Of a stretch of DNA of 18,728 nucleotides, positions 7,191-14,580 are shown in pieces (within the stretch, counting starts at the first letter, position 1; each line of letters starts with the position of its first letter). A program made the position numbers and the translations under genes. This DNA comes from Bacilli bacterium. GTDB lineage: Bacteria > Bacillota_I > Bacilli_A > ML615J-28 > CAG-698. The notes beneath the pieces were generated by a model. It was not told where the DNA came from, did not search any database, and was given only the letters and a program-made list of their open reading frames with translations. The stretch is from contig JALOBF010000016.1 of assembly GCA_023228385.1 (NCBI GenBank), forward strand, positions 1-18,728, written 5' to 3'.

Positions 7191-7505
7191 ATGTTTTTAG
7201 CCATTTATGACGGCAAGGAGTTTAATAGCGGCAATTTTCCCGAGGCGTTACTGATAACATTGTTTTCAATGTCTTTGGTTTTTCTGATTTTATTGTTCTT
7301 AATGTTTACCATTTCAATATTTAAGTATTTTAAATTTACAAAAGAGAAATCACCCACAATAAGCGAAGCGTCAAGTAAAAGTGTAAATTGGGCAGATATG
7401 GACGAAGACATGCAGGTTGCAGCTTTAGTTGCCACCATTGATTACAATGCCGAAACCAAGCAAGATACCAAACTGGTTTCAATTAAAAGAATCGATCAAG
7501 AATAA
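7191..7505 (+). CDS. OadG-family small subunit of a sodium-pumping decarboxylase
   Basis: A 104-residue protein with one membrane helix at about residues 19-46. The start of that helix (PEALLITLFSMSLVFLILL) matches the OadG pattern of a small N-terminal segment followed by G-M-x-x-V-F-L. The C-terminal part (MQVAALVATIDYN, then KLVSIKRI) corresponds to the conserved AAIxAAI...SIRR ending of OadG/gamma chains. In known systems this subunit holds the alpha and beta subunits together. ATG 7191 was chosen over GTG 7179 because AAGGTG (7175-7180) is well placed for it and overlaps the GTG. It precedes oadB by 29 bp and is clearly cotranscribed. Short and divergent, so the family call rests on pattern plus context. 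Confidence 0.82.
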   Translation: MFLAIYDGKEFNSGNFPEALLITLFSMSLVFLILLFLMFTISIFKYFKFTKEKSPTISEASSKSVNWADMDEDMQVAALVATIDYNAETKQDTKLVSIKRIDQE

Positions 7506-7534
7506 TAAAATGAAGAAAATTTGAAGGTGTAAAT

Positions 7535-8689
7535 ATGATAGAAGTATTAAAAGAATTTTGGAATTCTACCGGGATTAAAGAAATTGTATGTGGCAATTGG
7601 CAAAACGCAGTTATGATTTTAATTGCTTTTATACTGATGTATTTAGCTATTTTCAAAAAGTTTGAACCTTATTTATTAATTCCAATTGCCTTCGGAATGT
7701 TTTTAAGTAATTTTCCCCTTGCCAATTTAATGAGTCCCCCCACTATTGCCGATGGTAAAGTAACAGAGGCGGGCGGTTTAATATATTATTTACATCAAGG
7801 AGTTAAACTCGGTATTTATCCCGCTTTGATCTTTTTAGGTATCGGGGCGACTACCGACTTTGGTCCGTTGATTGCTAACCCCAAAAGTCTTTTATTAGGG
7901 GCCGCGGCGCAATTTGGTATCTTTATAACTTTTTTGGTAGCCATCCTTTTACCGCAATTTAATGGCTTTGAAGCCGCTTCGATAGCTATTATCGGCGGTG
8001 CGGACGGACCGACGGCTATTTTCTTAACCAATAAATTAGCTCCGGATTTGCTGGGACCCATCAGCATTGCCGCCTACTCATATATGGCTTTAGTGCCGGT
8101 TATTCAACCGCCCATTATTCGGATGCTTACCACTAAACGCGAGCGCCAAATTAAAATGGAACAACTGCGTGAAGTTAGCAAAATAGAAAAAATTATCTTT
8201 CCGATTGCTGTTGCCTTACTGGTATTGTTATTAGTTCCGTCATGTGCTGCTTTAATTGGTTGTCTGATGCTCGGAAATCTTATTAAAGAATCCGGGGTTG
8301 TTCCGAAATTAACCGAAACTGCCGCTAATTCTTTATTATATATTGTAACGATATTATTGGGAGTCAGCGTCGGGGCGACGGCGACCGGCGACCGGTTTTT
8401 AACGGTAGATACCTTATTGATTCTCGGTTTAGGCGTTGTTGCTTTTTCTATAGCGACGGCGAGCGGCGTTCTTTTCGGAAAACTCATGTGCTGGTTAACA
8501 AAAGGAAAAGTTAATCCGATGATAGGAGCCGCCGGTGTCAGTGCTGTCCCGATGGCCGCAAGGGTTGTTCAATTGGAAGGACAAAAAGAAGATCCCGATA
8601 ATTATTTGTTGATGCATGCGATGGGACCGAATGTCGCCGGAGTAATCGGGTCTGCTATTGCCGCCGGTGCATTTTTGATTTTCTTTTAA
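7535..8689 (+). CDS. oadB: Sodium-translocating decarboxylase subunit beta (OadB/MmdB/GcdB family)
   Basis: A 384-residue integral membrane protein with about nine to eleven helices. It has the family signature GGADGPTAIFLTNKLAP at 154-170, with Asp157 corresponding to the sodium-coupling Asp203 of Klebsiella OadB, followed by AYSYMALVPVIQPPI (180-194) with the functional Tyr. Near the end comes IGAAGVSAVPMAARV with the conserved Ser. It decarboxylates carboxybiotin handed over by an alpha subunit and drives two sodium ions out of the cell. The length fits the short form seen in MmdB and GcdB, so the substrate (oxaloacetate, methylmalonyl-CoA or glutaconyl-CoA) is not fixed by this gene. The symbol is used for the family. 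No carboxyltransferase or biotin carrier gene lies in the window. AAGGTG precedes ATG 7535. Confidence 0.95.
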   Translation: MIEVLKEFWNSTGIKEIVCGNWQNAVMILIAFILMYLAIFKKFEPYLLIPIAFGMFLSNFPLANLMSPPTIADGKVTEAGGLIYYLHQGVKLGIYPALIFLGIGATTDFGPLIANPKSLLLGAAAQFGIFITFLVAILLPQFNGFEAASIAIIGGADGPTAIFLTNKLAPDLLGPISIAAYSYMALVPVIQPPIIRMLTTKRERQIKMEQLREVSKIEKIIFPIAVALLVLLLVPSCAALIGCLMLGNLIKESGVVPKLTETAANSLLYIVTILLGVSVGATATGDRFLTVDTLLILGLGVVAFSIATASGVLFGKLMCWLTKGKVNPMIGAAGVSAVPMAARVVQLEGQKEDPDNYLLMHAMGPNVAGVIGSAIAAGAFLIFF

Positions 8690-8699
8690 CATAAAAAAC

Positions 8700-8729
8700 A
8701 AAAAGTCGCTAACAGCAGCGACTTTTTTT
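8700..8729. terminator. Intrinsic terminator of the oadG-oadB operon
   Basis: AAAAAGTCGCT (8700-8710) and AGCGACTTTTT (8717-8727) form a perfect 11-bp stem around a 6-nt loop, with seven T on the plus strand. A-rich sequence before the stem gives a T tract in the opposite direction, so it may also stop GH9 transcripts from the minus strand. Confidence 0.92.
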
Positions 8730-8731
8730 AA

Positions 8732-8858
8732 GTGTGACGGGCATGATATTTAGCTAATGGGTGAAAGTCCCTAATGGAGAATTTGCCGAAACCATATAGT
8801 CAACCGCAAGGTGCAAACCGTGAGAGGAGCGCAAAGTACTGGCGGAAAGCGATTAGCC
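8732..8858 (+). mobile_element. 5' fragment of a group IIC intron (domain I only)
   Basis: The stretch starts GTGTGACGGGCATGA, the 5' end of class C bacterial group II introns. It continues with domain I blocks of that class: GGGTGAAAGTCCCTAATGG (8759-8777), CCGCAAGGTGC (8804-8814), ACCGTGAG (8817-8824), AGTACTGG (8835-8842) and CGGAAAGCGA (8843-8852). It sits two bases behind the T run of a strong terminator, which is the known insertion site of group IIC introns. No maturase frame and no domain V/VI follow, because the GH9 gene on the opposite strand ends at 8878. It is therefore a truncated relic that cannot splice on its own. The exact 3' limit is uncertain by about 20 bases. Confidence 0.8.
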
Positions 8859-8877
8859 TCTACTCGATTCATAAACT

Positions 8878-11139
8878 TTATAATTTATGATAATAAGCAA
8901 TAATGTCCGCTAAAACCGCCAAAAACTTTCCGGTGGTATGCCCCCATATTTCTTTGTACACGGCCCCATTTCCCGTCGGCCAATAAGGAGCGTCATTATT
9001 GGCCCGGGTTTTAATACCGACCGGCAGCGCTCCGATCATTTGACCGGAAAAGGCGACATAAAGGGGATGATAGTTGTATCCCTCTCCGTACATTGTCGAG
9101 GCGGCGAAGGGGTTTTTGCCGAGTATCCATTCCAGCTGGTCTAGAGCAATTCGGATTAGATCTTGGTCGTTTAGGAGTTTTCCGATTGCCGATACGGCTT
9201 TGGCTTTGCTTAGCAGGGTGGCATGAAAACCGCGTCGTTGGATGGCTAAGGGAAACCGCCGAAGATAAATGTTATCTGCCAACCGGATTCCGGTTACGGC
9301 TTGGGCTTTTAAGGATTCTTTTGCTTCATCTTCCGTAATATGGCTTTTCGGAATCGTATGATCGTTTAGATTGAGTTTGGTAATATCATAAATATAGGCC
9401 GGCAGAAGATTGTAGGGGGTGACGAGGCTCGCAGTCTTGATAATATATTCACGGTACAGTTTAATGCCTTCCAGCCATGCTTCAGAGTCGGGATGGCCGG
9501 CGGCAACTTCATACATTCGGAGTAAACCGCATAGCGGTGATTGCTCATGACCGCGATGCTCGTAATTTAGAATCTCTTTATGATCGGGTTCTTTATAAAA
9601 GAAACCCCGAAGCGGCTTTTCCCAAGGCGGTAAGGTTTGGGCCTGACAGGCCAGGGTGGTATTTGCATATTCGGCACCCTGCGCGCAATAGCGTATATCG
9701 CCGGTTAAAAGATAAAGTTCGGCCGCGGCAATGGCCCCGTGACCGCATACTTGTGAAGCGGCTCCCGGTCCCCACCTTTTTGTATAGAGGCCTTGTTTTC
9801 TGCCGGCAACGCCAAACCAGAAATCTTCCTCCGCCGCGCGCCGGCACCAGTCGCTAAATACGCGGTCTTCGTCTTTAAATAACCGAGCGGCTTTTCCCAA
9901 GGCGGAGGCGGCACAGAAGTTTTCAAAGGGGCCGTTTTCCGCAACACTTTTTCGCGAGAAGGAATCGATTCCTTCGAGGATGTTTTTGCGCCAAATCGAA
10001 TAAAGAACAGCCATTGCCCGGTAACCGTCACCGAATCGGGTTCGGAGCAGCCAATTAATGCCCCACCTACCTTCTTTAAGGAGTTCTCCCCTTAATGGGG
10101 AATCGGTTTTTAAATTTTCCGCAACTTCAAGAACGGCATAAGCCATCTCCGCCGTACAGATTTCAAATTGGGAAACATCGCCGGCATCGTGCCAGCCGCC
10201 ATGATTGGGCACCATCCGGCCGTCGGGATGAAAGGTATAGCAATTAAGATGACAGGGGCTATGAACGCCCGGTACATCGTCGCCGCAATGTAAGGTTTTA
10301 AGAAAGGCGATGCTTTTTATTAAGGCCGATTGATAGGGAAAATCGGAAATTTCAAATTGGGGGGTTATTCGCTCATCAAGCGACAGCTGATAGCGTCCCG
10401 GTTTGGATAATTCAGAAAAATCCAACTTGCAATAGGAACCAAGTTTGGTAGTGATTTTTTTAACGGGATAACGGTGGCGCCGCATATCGCTTAAATCGAT
10501 AACTTCAAAATAATTATTATTTGCTTTTTGGGTTAATGCGGTTTTTTCGGCTTGTCGGAAATAACCGGCATGGGAGAAAGCAATCCGCCTATCGAGATCC
10601 CAACCTTCAATATAATCGGCCTGAACTTTTTGAAGGGTGATATCTTTAAAATAAAATTTTACATCTGGTAAAGCTTCGGAGGGACATCCGAGAAGGACCG
10701 GTCCGATACTGAGGCTTTCAATTTTATCGCGGGTGATATCGTCAATTTCCCAGACAAGATGATTCCACTCGTTGGGGATAAGACTGGGGGCATGCCCTTG
10801 CGGTTTATCGCCGTGGTTGGTTAAGGTAAAATGAAAATAGAAATTTTGAAACCCAACCGCTTCTGGATAAATAAAAACGGAAACACGGTTATATTCACGC
10901 CAATCTTCTTTGTTGAAATTAAGCCGAAGCGCACTGATAATCCTGGTATTGGTATCATCGGCTTCGGCATTGGTTGTAATCATAAAGCCGCCGTCAGTTT
11001 TGGTAAGAACGCCCTTTCCGCTAATCGAAGTTTGATTAAGCGCTAGGGGTTTTTCCTTTTCTACCTTTTTTCGAAGCCACCGTCTTTCCGCGGCATCCTC
11101 AAGATGTACCGATACATTCATTTTTTTTAGAAAATCCAA
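8878..11139 (-). CDS. Cytoplasmic glycoside hydrolase family 9 enzyme
   Basis: A 753-residue three-part protein. Residues about 30-172 form a beta-rich region resembling a galactose-binding/CBM fold. Residues about 185-268 form an immunoglobulin-like cellulase N-domain ending in QFEISDFPY. Residues about 270-753 are the alpha6-barrel of GH9. GGWHDAGD (314-321) holds the two conserved aspartates, Asp318 and Asp321, that activate water. LGKNPFAASTMYGEGYNYHP (673-692) matches the late GH9 motif and YKEIW (728-732) supplies the probable catalytic acid Glu730. No signal peptide is visible, unlike typical cellulases, so it likely acts on imported beta-glucan or other oligosaccharides. The start is TTG 11139, fixed by GGAGGAG five bases upstream. 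The next ATG (11121) lies too far away from that site. The gene has its own promoter. Exact substrate is not predictable. Confidence 0.9.
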   Translation of the reverse strand: MDFLKKMNVSVHLEDAAERRWLRKKVEKEKPLALNQTSISGKGVLTKTDGGFMITTNAEADDTNTRIISALRLNFNKEDWREYNRVSVFIYPEAVGFQNFYFHFTLTNHGDKPQGHAPSLIPNEWNHLVWEIDDITRDKIESLSIGPVLLGCPSEALPDVKFYFKDITLQKVQADYIEGWDLDRRIAFSHAGYFRQAEKTALTQKANNNYFEVIDLSDMRRHRYPVKKITTKLGSYCKLDFSELSKPGRYQLSLDERITPQFEISDFPYQSALIKSIAFLKTLHCGDDVPGVHSPCHLNCYTFHPDGRMVPNHGGWHDAGDVSQFEICTAEMAYAVLEVAENLKTDSPLRGELLKEGRWGINWLLRTRFGDGYRAMAVLYSIWRKNILEGIDSFSRKSVAENGPFENFCAASALGKAARLFKDEDRVFSDWCRRAAEEDFWFGVAGRKQGLYTKRWGPGAASQVCGHGAIAAAELYLLTGDIRYCAQGAEYANTTLACQAQTLPPWEKPLRGFFYKEPDHKEILNYEHRGHEQSPLCGLLRMYEVAAGHPDSEAWLEGIKLYREYIIKTASLVTPYNLLPAYIYDITKLNLNDHTIPKSHITEDEAKESLKAQAVTGIRLADNIYLRRFPLAIQRRGFHATLLSKAKAVSAIGKLLNDQDLIRIALDQLEWILGKNPFAASTMYGEGYNYHPLYVAFSGQMIGALPVGIKTRANNDAPYWPTGNGAVYKEIWGHTTGKFLAVLADIIAYYHKL

Positions 11140-11168
11140 AATATCTCCTCCTTTATTTACTAGAATAT

Positions 11169-11197
11169 ATTATATTATTTTTTTAATGAAAATCCAA
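11169..11197 (-). promoter_or_regulatory. Promoter of the GH9 gene
   Basis: On the minus strand TTGGAT (11197-11192), a 17-bp spacer and perfect TATAAT (11174-11169). The leader to the TTG start would be about 23 nt. No operator repeat is obvious. Confidence 0.6.
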
Positions 11198-11206
11198 GTA
11201 TCTAAT

Positions 11207-11227
11207 AAAAAAAGCCATAAAGGCTTT
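11207..11227 (-). terminator. Intrinsic terminator behind the CotF-like gene
   Basis: On the minus strand AAAGCC (11227-11222), a 5-nt loop and GGCTTT (11216-11211) form the hairpin, which runs into a seven-T tract. It ends the mgtE-mgtE-cotF direction of transcription and separates it from GH9. Confidence 0.75.
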
Positions 11228-11237
11228 AAGTTTGGGG

Positions 11238-11684
11238 TTATTGTTGATAGCCGCCGTTTTGTTGTAAGTAGTAGTAAATTTGTTCGCCGTGTTCCTGTTC
11301 TTCTTTTTGAATATGATTTAATATGGAACGAATTTGCGGATTGGTAAATTCAAATATGGCCGTATTGTAAGTAGCTGACACATATTTTTCCGTGTTAAGT
11401 AAGTCTTTGCATAAATCAAAATCAGCTTGACTGGCTGTGTTCGATTTTAAATCGGTCATTTTTTGACTGCCGCTTTGCGTTCCCATATTGGGAATCTGTC
11501 CGCCGATAATTTGATTAACGGTATTAAGGTGTTGCTGTTCGGTTTGACCGAGTTGGGTAAAAAGTTGTTTTAAAACTTGATCCTGGGTTTCATTGGCGGC
11601 TTTGCCGTATTTTTTTACGCATAATTCTTCATGACTTTTTAAATCCTTAAGCAGCATCGTTTCTTTTTGATTGAGTTGAACCAT
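11238..11684 (-). CDS. CotF-like ferritin-fold protein
   Basis: A 148-residue, almost wholly helical protein related to the coat F (CotF) group of the ferritin-like superfamily. Four helices can be read at about 6-28, 36-61, 86-112 and 115-141. They carry a full di-iron-type set of candidate ligands: Glu20 in helix 1, E-x-x-H at 49-52 in helix 2, Glu99 in helix 3 and E-x-x-H at 129-132 in helix 4. A Gly/Gln-rich loop joins the two helix pairs. The ATG follows AGGAGG at ideal distance. CotF homologues were named for spore coats, but many occur in organisms or contexts unrelated to spores, and no other sporulation gene is present here. It lies 55 bp downstream of mgtE on the same strand and ahead of a terminator. 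Function in metal or oxidative stress handling is an inference. Confidence 0.82.
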   Translation of the reverse strand: MVQLNQKETMLLKDLKSHEELCVKKYGKAANETQDQVLKQLFTQLGQTEQQHLNTVNQIIGGQIPNMGTQSGSQKMTDLKSNTASQADFDLCKDLLNTEKYVSATYNTAIFEFTNPQIRSILNHIQKEEQEHGEQIYYYLQQNGGYQQ

Positions 11685-11739
11685 AGTATAACCTCCTAAT
11701 TATTATTATTGGAGAAATTGGCGTTTTTATACTATATCA

Positions 11740-13116
11740 TTAGAGCTGCAAATAGATTAAAACCGTTGCTAAGGTAAAGTAGATTAAAATGGCAATAATA
11801 TCGATAACGGTGGTGATAAAGGGTCCGGAGGCGGCCGCCGGGTCAATTTTCATCTTATCAAATGTTATTGGAATTAAAGCCCCGGAAAGATTGGCGACCG
11901 TTAAGGATATTAATATTGAGACAGCGACAATAAAACTAACCTTAAAAACCGGTATACTGAAATCTTTGGCCAAAAATAATATAGCTGCCGACAGAAAAAA
12001 AGCAAGGAGCCCGAAAGTAAGACCAAGACTTAACCCGTGGATCGTTTCTTTTCCTAAATGTTTTCTGATTTTATTTTTATTGTCCAGCTGTTTTTTTGTT
12101 ATTTTTTGTATTGTAATCGCCAGAGTCTGCGTGCCGCTGTTTCCGGCCATATTGAGAATAATCGGTTGAAAAATCACGAGTACGGTTAGGCTTTCATAAG
12201 TAAAAAGAAAATCGAAAGCCGAAATGATAATGGCGACAAAAGCATTCATAATAAGTAAAATTGCCAGCCAGGGCAGACGCTTTTTAACGGATATCATCGT
12301 CGGTTCATCTAATTCTTCGCTCTCGGTAAGACCGCCCAACCGGGCATAGTCTTCCTCCGCCTCTTCCACAAGCGAATCCATCGCGTCATCCCCGGTAATA
12401 ATCCCTTTTAAAATTCCTTTTTCAAGGACCGGCAGCACATCGATATCGTAATTTTGAATCATTTTAATAATATCTTCTTTATTATCATCAACATTGCCGT
12501 AACGAAAATTAATATCCATAATATTATCGACCGGACACGGTGATTTTGTAATGATTATTTTCTTTAAATCAAGTGAACCGAGTAATTTTCCCCCTTTGTC
12601 GATAACAAAAGTGGTGTTGATGGTTTCGGCTTCGGGAGCGTTTCTTACGATTTCCCGCATGATATCTTTAACGTCCTTACCACTTTCAACGGTAAGATAG
12701 TTGGTGGTCATCATACTGCCGGCATCATCTTCGCTATATAAGGCCAAGTTTTCGATATCGGTTCGGGTCTCTTGGTCCAAAAGATTGATTATGGCTTGTC
12801 TTTTATCGTCATCGAGATTATTTAGGATGTCGGTGGCATCGTCGGAAGCCATTTCCTCGATAATTCCGGCGATTTGGCGGTTGGCGACTTCTTCAAAGAA
12901 ATCGGCGGCTTTTTCCGGTTCAATATAAGAGATGATTTCCGCCAAATCTTCGTTTGTAAAGGCTTGATATAGTGAAAGACGAATGTCTTCCGGCAATTCG
13001 GTAAATGCTTCCGCAATCTCATAAGGATGGTATTGTTTGAGCCAATCACAAATAATCCGGGGGTCGGATTGAATTTCCGCCATTTCGATTATTTCTTTAA
13101 TAATATCTTTATTCAT
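11740..13116 (-). CDS. mgtE: MgtE magnesium channel, downstream copy
   Basis: A 458-residue MgtE. The N domain (about 1-128) has helical repeats with LDDDKR and EEMASDDATDIL. The CBS pair (about 129-255) starts at DDAGSMMTTNYLTV. An acidic linker and plug helix precede the membrane domain (about 281-458, five helices). The pore motif NMAGNSGTQ (322-330) is canonical. KIDPAAASGP (423-432) and Asp439 in TTVIDIIAI, matching the Mg-binding Asp432 of the Thermus protein, are also present. In known MgtE the N and CBS domains bind intracellular magnesium and close the pore. The ATG at 13116 has AAGGGGGG upstream and lies 12 bp behind the stop of the upstream copy, so the two are cotranscribed and likely translationally coupled. 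Confidence 0.95.
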   Translation of the reverse strand: MNKDIIKEIIEMAEIQSDPRIICDWLKQYHPYEIAEAFTELPEDIRLSLYQAFTNEDLAEIISYIEPEKAADFFEEVANRQIAGIIEEMASDDATDILNNLDDDKRQAIINLLDQETRTDIENLALYSEDDAGSMMTTNYLTVESGKDVKDIMREIVRNAPEAETINTTFVIDKGGKLLGSLDLKKIIITKSPCPVDNIMDINFRYGNVDDNKEDIIKMIQNYDIDVLPVLEKGILKGIITGDDAMDSLVEEAEEDYARLGGLTESEELDEPTMISVKKRLPWLAILLIMNAFVAIIISAFDFLFTYESLTVLVIFQPIILNMAGNSGTQTLAITIQKITKKQLDNKNKIRKHLGKETIHGLSLGLTFGLLAFFLSAAILFLAKDFSIPVFKVSFIVAVSILISLTVANLSGALIPITFDKMKIDPAAASGPFITTVIDIIAILIYFTLATVLIYLQL

Positions 13117-13128
13117 AACGGTCCCCCC

Positions 13129-14469
13129 TTATACCAAATTAAGCAGTACTGCGGCCAAACTGAAATAAACGACAACCGCGACCACATCATTCAAAGTAGT
13201 AATTAAAGGACCCGAGGCGAGAGCCGGATCGATTTTTATCTTGGCAAATATAATCGGTATTGAGGCGCCGAGCAGACCGCCGGCAATTTGCGATACTAAA
13301 ACGGAAAGAGCAACGACTAAAGCAATCATGGTTTTGTTATCGACATGTTTTATTGTCAGCATTAATAAAGCGACAGCAAAGGCCATTAAGCCGCAAATAG
13401 CGGCATTAATAAACGATACCTTCAGTTCCTTGAAAAGATGTTTAAAGATTTTGCGTCCGGTATTAAGGTCATCGCGAACCAAATGGCGAATTGAAACTGC
13501 CAATGATTGAGTACTGATATTTCCGACCATATCGAGAACTAAGGTTTGGAAAAAAATCAAGGCTGTAACCTGACGAAGAAAATCTTCATAAACACTGATT
13601 ATGCTGGAAACAAAAATACCGAGAATCAGTAGGATTAAGAGCCAAGGAATCCGTCGAAGCGTACCTTTAAGAATATTATCGTCATCAATGGTGACGGCGG
13701 CAAACTGTCCGTAGGTTTCCGTTTCCTCTTTTTCCATAACATCAAGGGCATCGTCAATGGTGATAATTCCCACCATCTTTTCTTGATCAATTACCGGCAA
13801 GACCGACAATCCGTAATTATCCATTTTTGCGACGGCATCGGCGGCATTATCATCGACGTTTACATAAACAATTTTATCGTCGGCAAGTTCTTTAATTTTT
13901 TTGGGACTGCGGGCAATAATCAAATCAACAAGTTTAAGCATTCCCGTTAATTTCCCGTTATCGGTAATGTATATTGGATCAATTGTTTCGCTGTCTTCGG
14001 CTTCCTGAATTAATATTTTCATTGCTTCTTTTACATCGAGTTCGTTTTCAACGGCGATATAGTTGGTTGTCATAATGGCGCCGACTTGGTCTTCACCATA
14101 TTTTCTCAGATAAGCAAGTTCTATTTGTGATTCGGAACTGAACTTACTAAGGATGGCCCGAAAATCTTCGTCATCGATTTCATTTAAAATATCGGTAATA
14201 TCGTCGCTTGACATTTCTTCTAAAATCGGTACGCTCTTGTCGGTACCGATTTCTTTTAGATAGTTGATGGTATGAACGGTATCAAGGTATGACAAAATAT
14301 CGGCTAGTTGAATCGGCATTAGATTATTATAAAGATAATTTCGTTCCGTTTGATTAAACTGTCCGAATATTTGCGCGACATCGTAAGGATGCAAATGTTT
14401 CATCTTTTTACTGATTGCTTTGTCGCGGTGTTTTATAAGGCTTTTAATAAAATCCAAGGTCTTTTTCAT
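13129..14469 (-). CDS. mgtE: MgtE-family magnesium channel, upstream copy with variant pore motif
   Basis: A 446-residue paralogue with the same order of domains: N domain (about 1-124), CBS pair (about 125-245, starting GEDQVGAIMTTNYIAV), plug region, and membrane domain (about 272-446). KIDPALASGP (412-421) and Asp428 in TTLNDVVAV match the ion-path Asp of MgtE. The usual GN-S/T-G-x-Q pore segment is GNISTQ here (316-321), so the second Gly is replaced by Ser with Ile before it, unlike the downstream copy. ATG 14469 was chosen because AAAGGTG ends six bases before it. The GTG at 14478 overlaps that site. It is the first gene of the operon, behind a promoter and a leader of about 105 nt. Magnesium or cobalt transport is the family role, but the pore change may alter selectivity. 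Confidence 0.93.
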   Translation of the reverse strand: MKKTLDFIKSLIKHRDKAISKKMKHLHPYDVAQIFGQFNQTERNYLYNNLMPIQLADILSYLDTVHTINYLKEIGTDKSVPILEEMSSDDITDILNEIDDEDFRAILSKFSSESQIELAYLRKYGEDQVGAIMTTNYIAVENELDVKEAMKILIQEAEDSETIDPIYITDNGKLTGMLKLVDLIIARSPKKIKELADDKIVYVNVDDNAADAVAKMDNYGLSVLPVIDQEKMVGIITIDDALDVMEKEETETYGQFAAVTIDDDNILKGTLRRIPWLLILLILGIFVSSIISVYEDFLRQVTALIFFQTLVLDMVGNISTQSLAVSIRHLVRDDLNTGRKIFKHLFKELKVSFINAAICGLMAFAVALLMLTIKHVDNKTMIALVVALSVLVSQIAGGLLGASIPIIFAKIKIDPALASGPLITTLNDVVAVVVYFSLAAVLLNLV

Positions 14470-14503
14470 AGTGCTCACCTTTATATGTATTAATTCTGTA
14501 ATT

Positions 14504-14527
14504 ATAATAGTTTGTATAATAGTTTGT
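14504..14527. repeat. Two perfect tandem copies of a 12-bp unit in the mgtE leader
   Basis: ATAATAGTTTGT occurs twice in direct succession (14504-14515 and 14516-14527). It lies in the predicted untranslated leader of the mgtE operon, about 35-60 nt before the start codon. No known riboswitch is built of it. Confidence 0.9.
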
Positions 14528-14580
14528 TTGCACTCTGTTAAATAAATAATGTCAGGTCATAGGAAAAATGCTACTTGTTT

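Noticed and set aside
8104..8487. 127-codon minus-strand frame inside oadB
   Set aside because: Antisense shadow of a strongly conserved membrane gene; composition (Thr/Pro/Lys-rich) is typical of such shadows.
7520..8730. Citrate or malate sodium symporter instead of OadB
   Set aside because: GGADGPTAIF and GAAGVSAVPMAARV are specific to the decarboxylase beta-subunit family, and the OadG-like neighbour agrees.
9477..9857. 126-codon plus-strand frame inside the GH9 gene
   Set aside because: Arg/Pro-rich antisense shadow of a convincing GH9 domain, with no ribosome binding site.
14470..14580. M-box magnesium riboswitch ahead of mgtE
   Set aside because: The leader is only about 105 nt and lacks the conserved M-box blocks.
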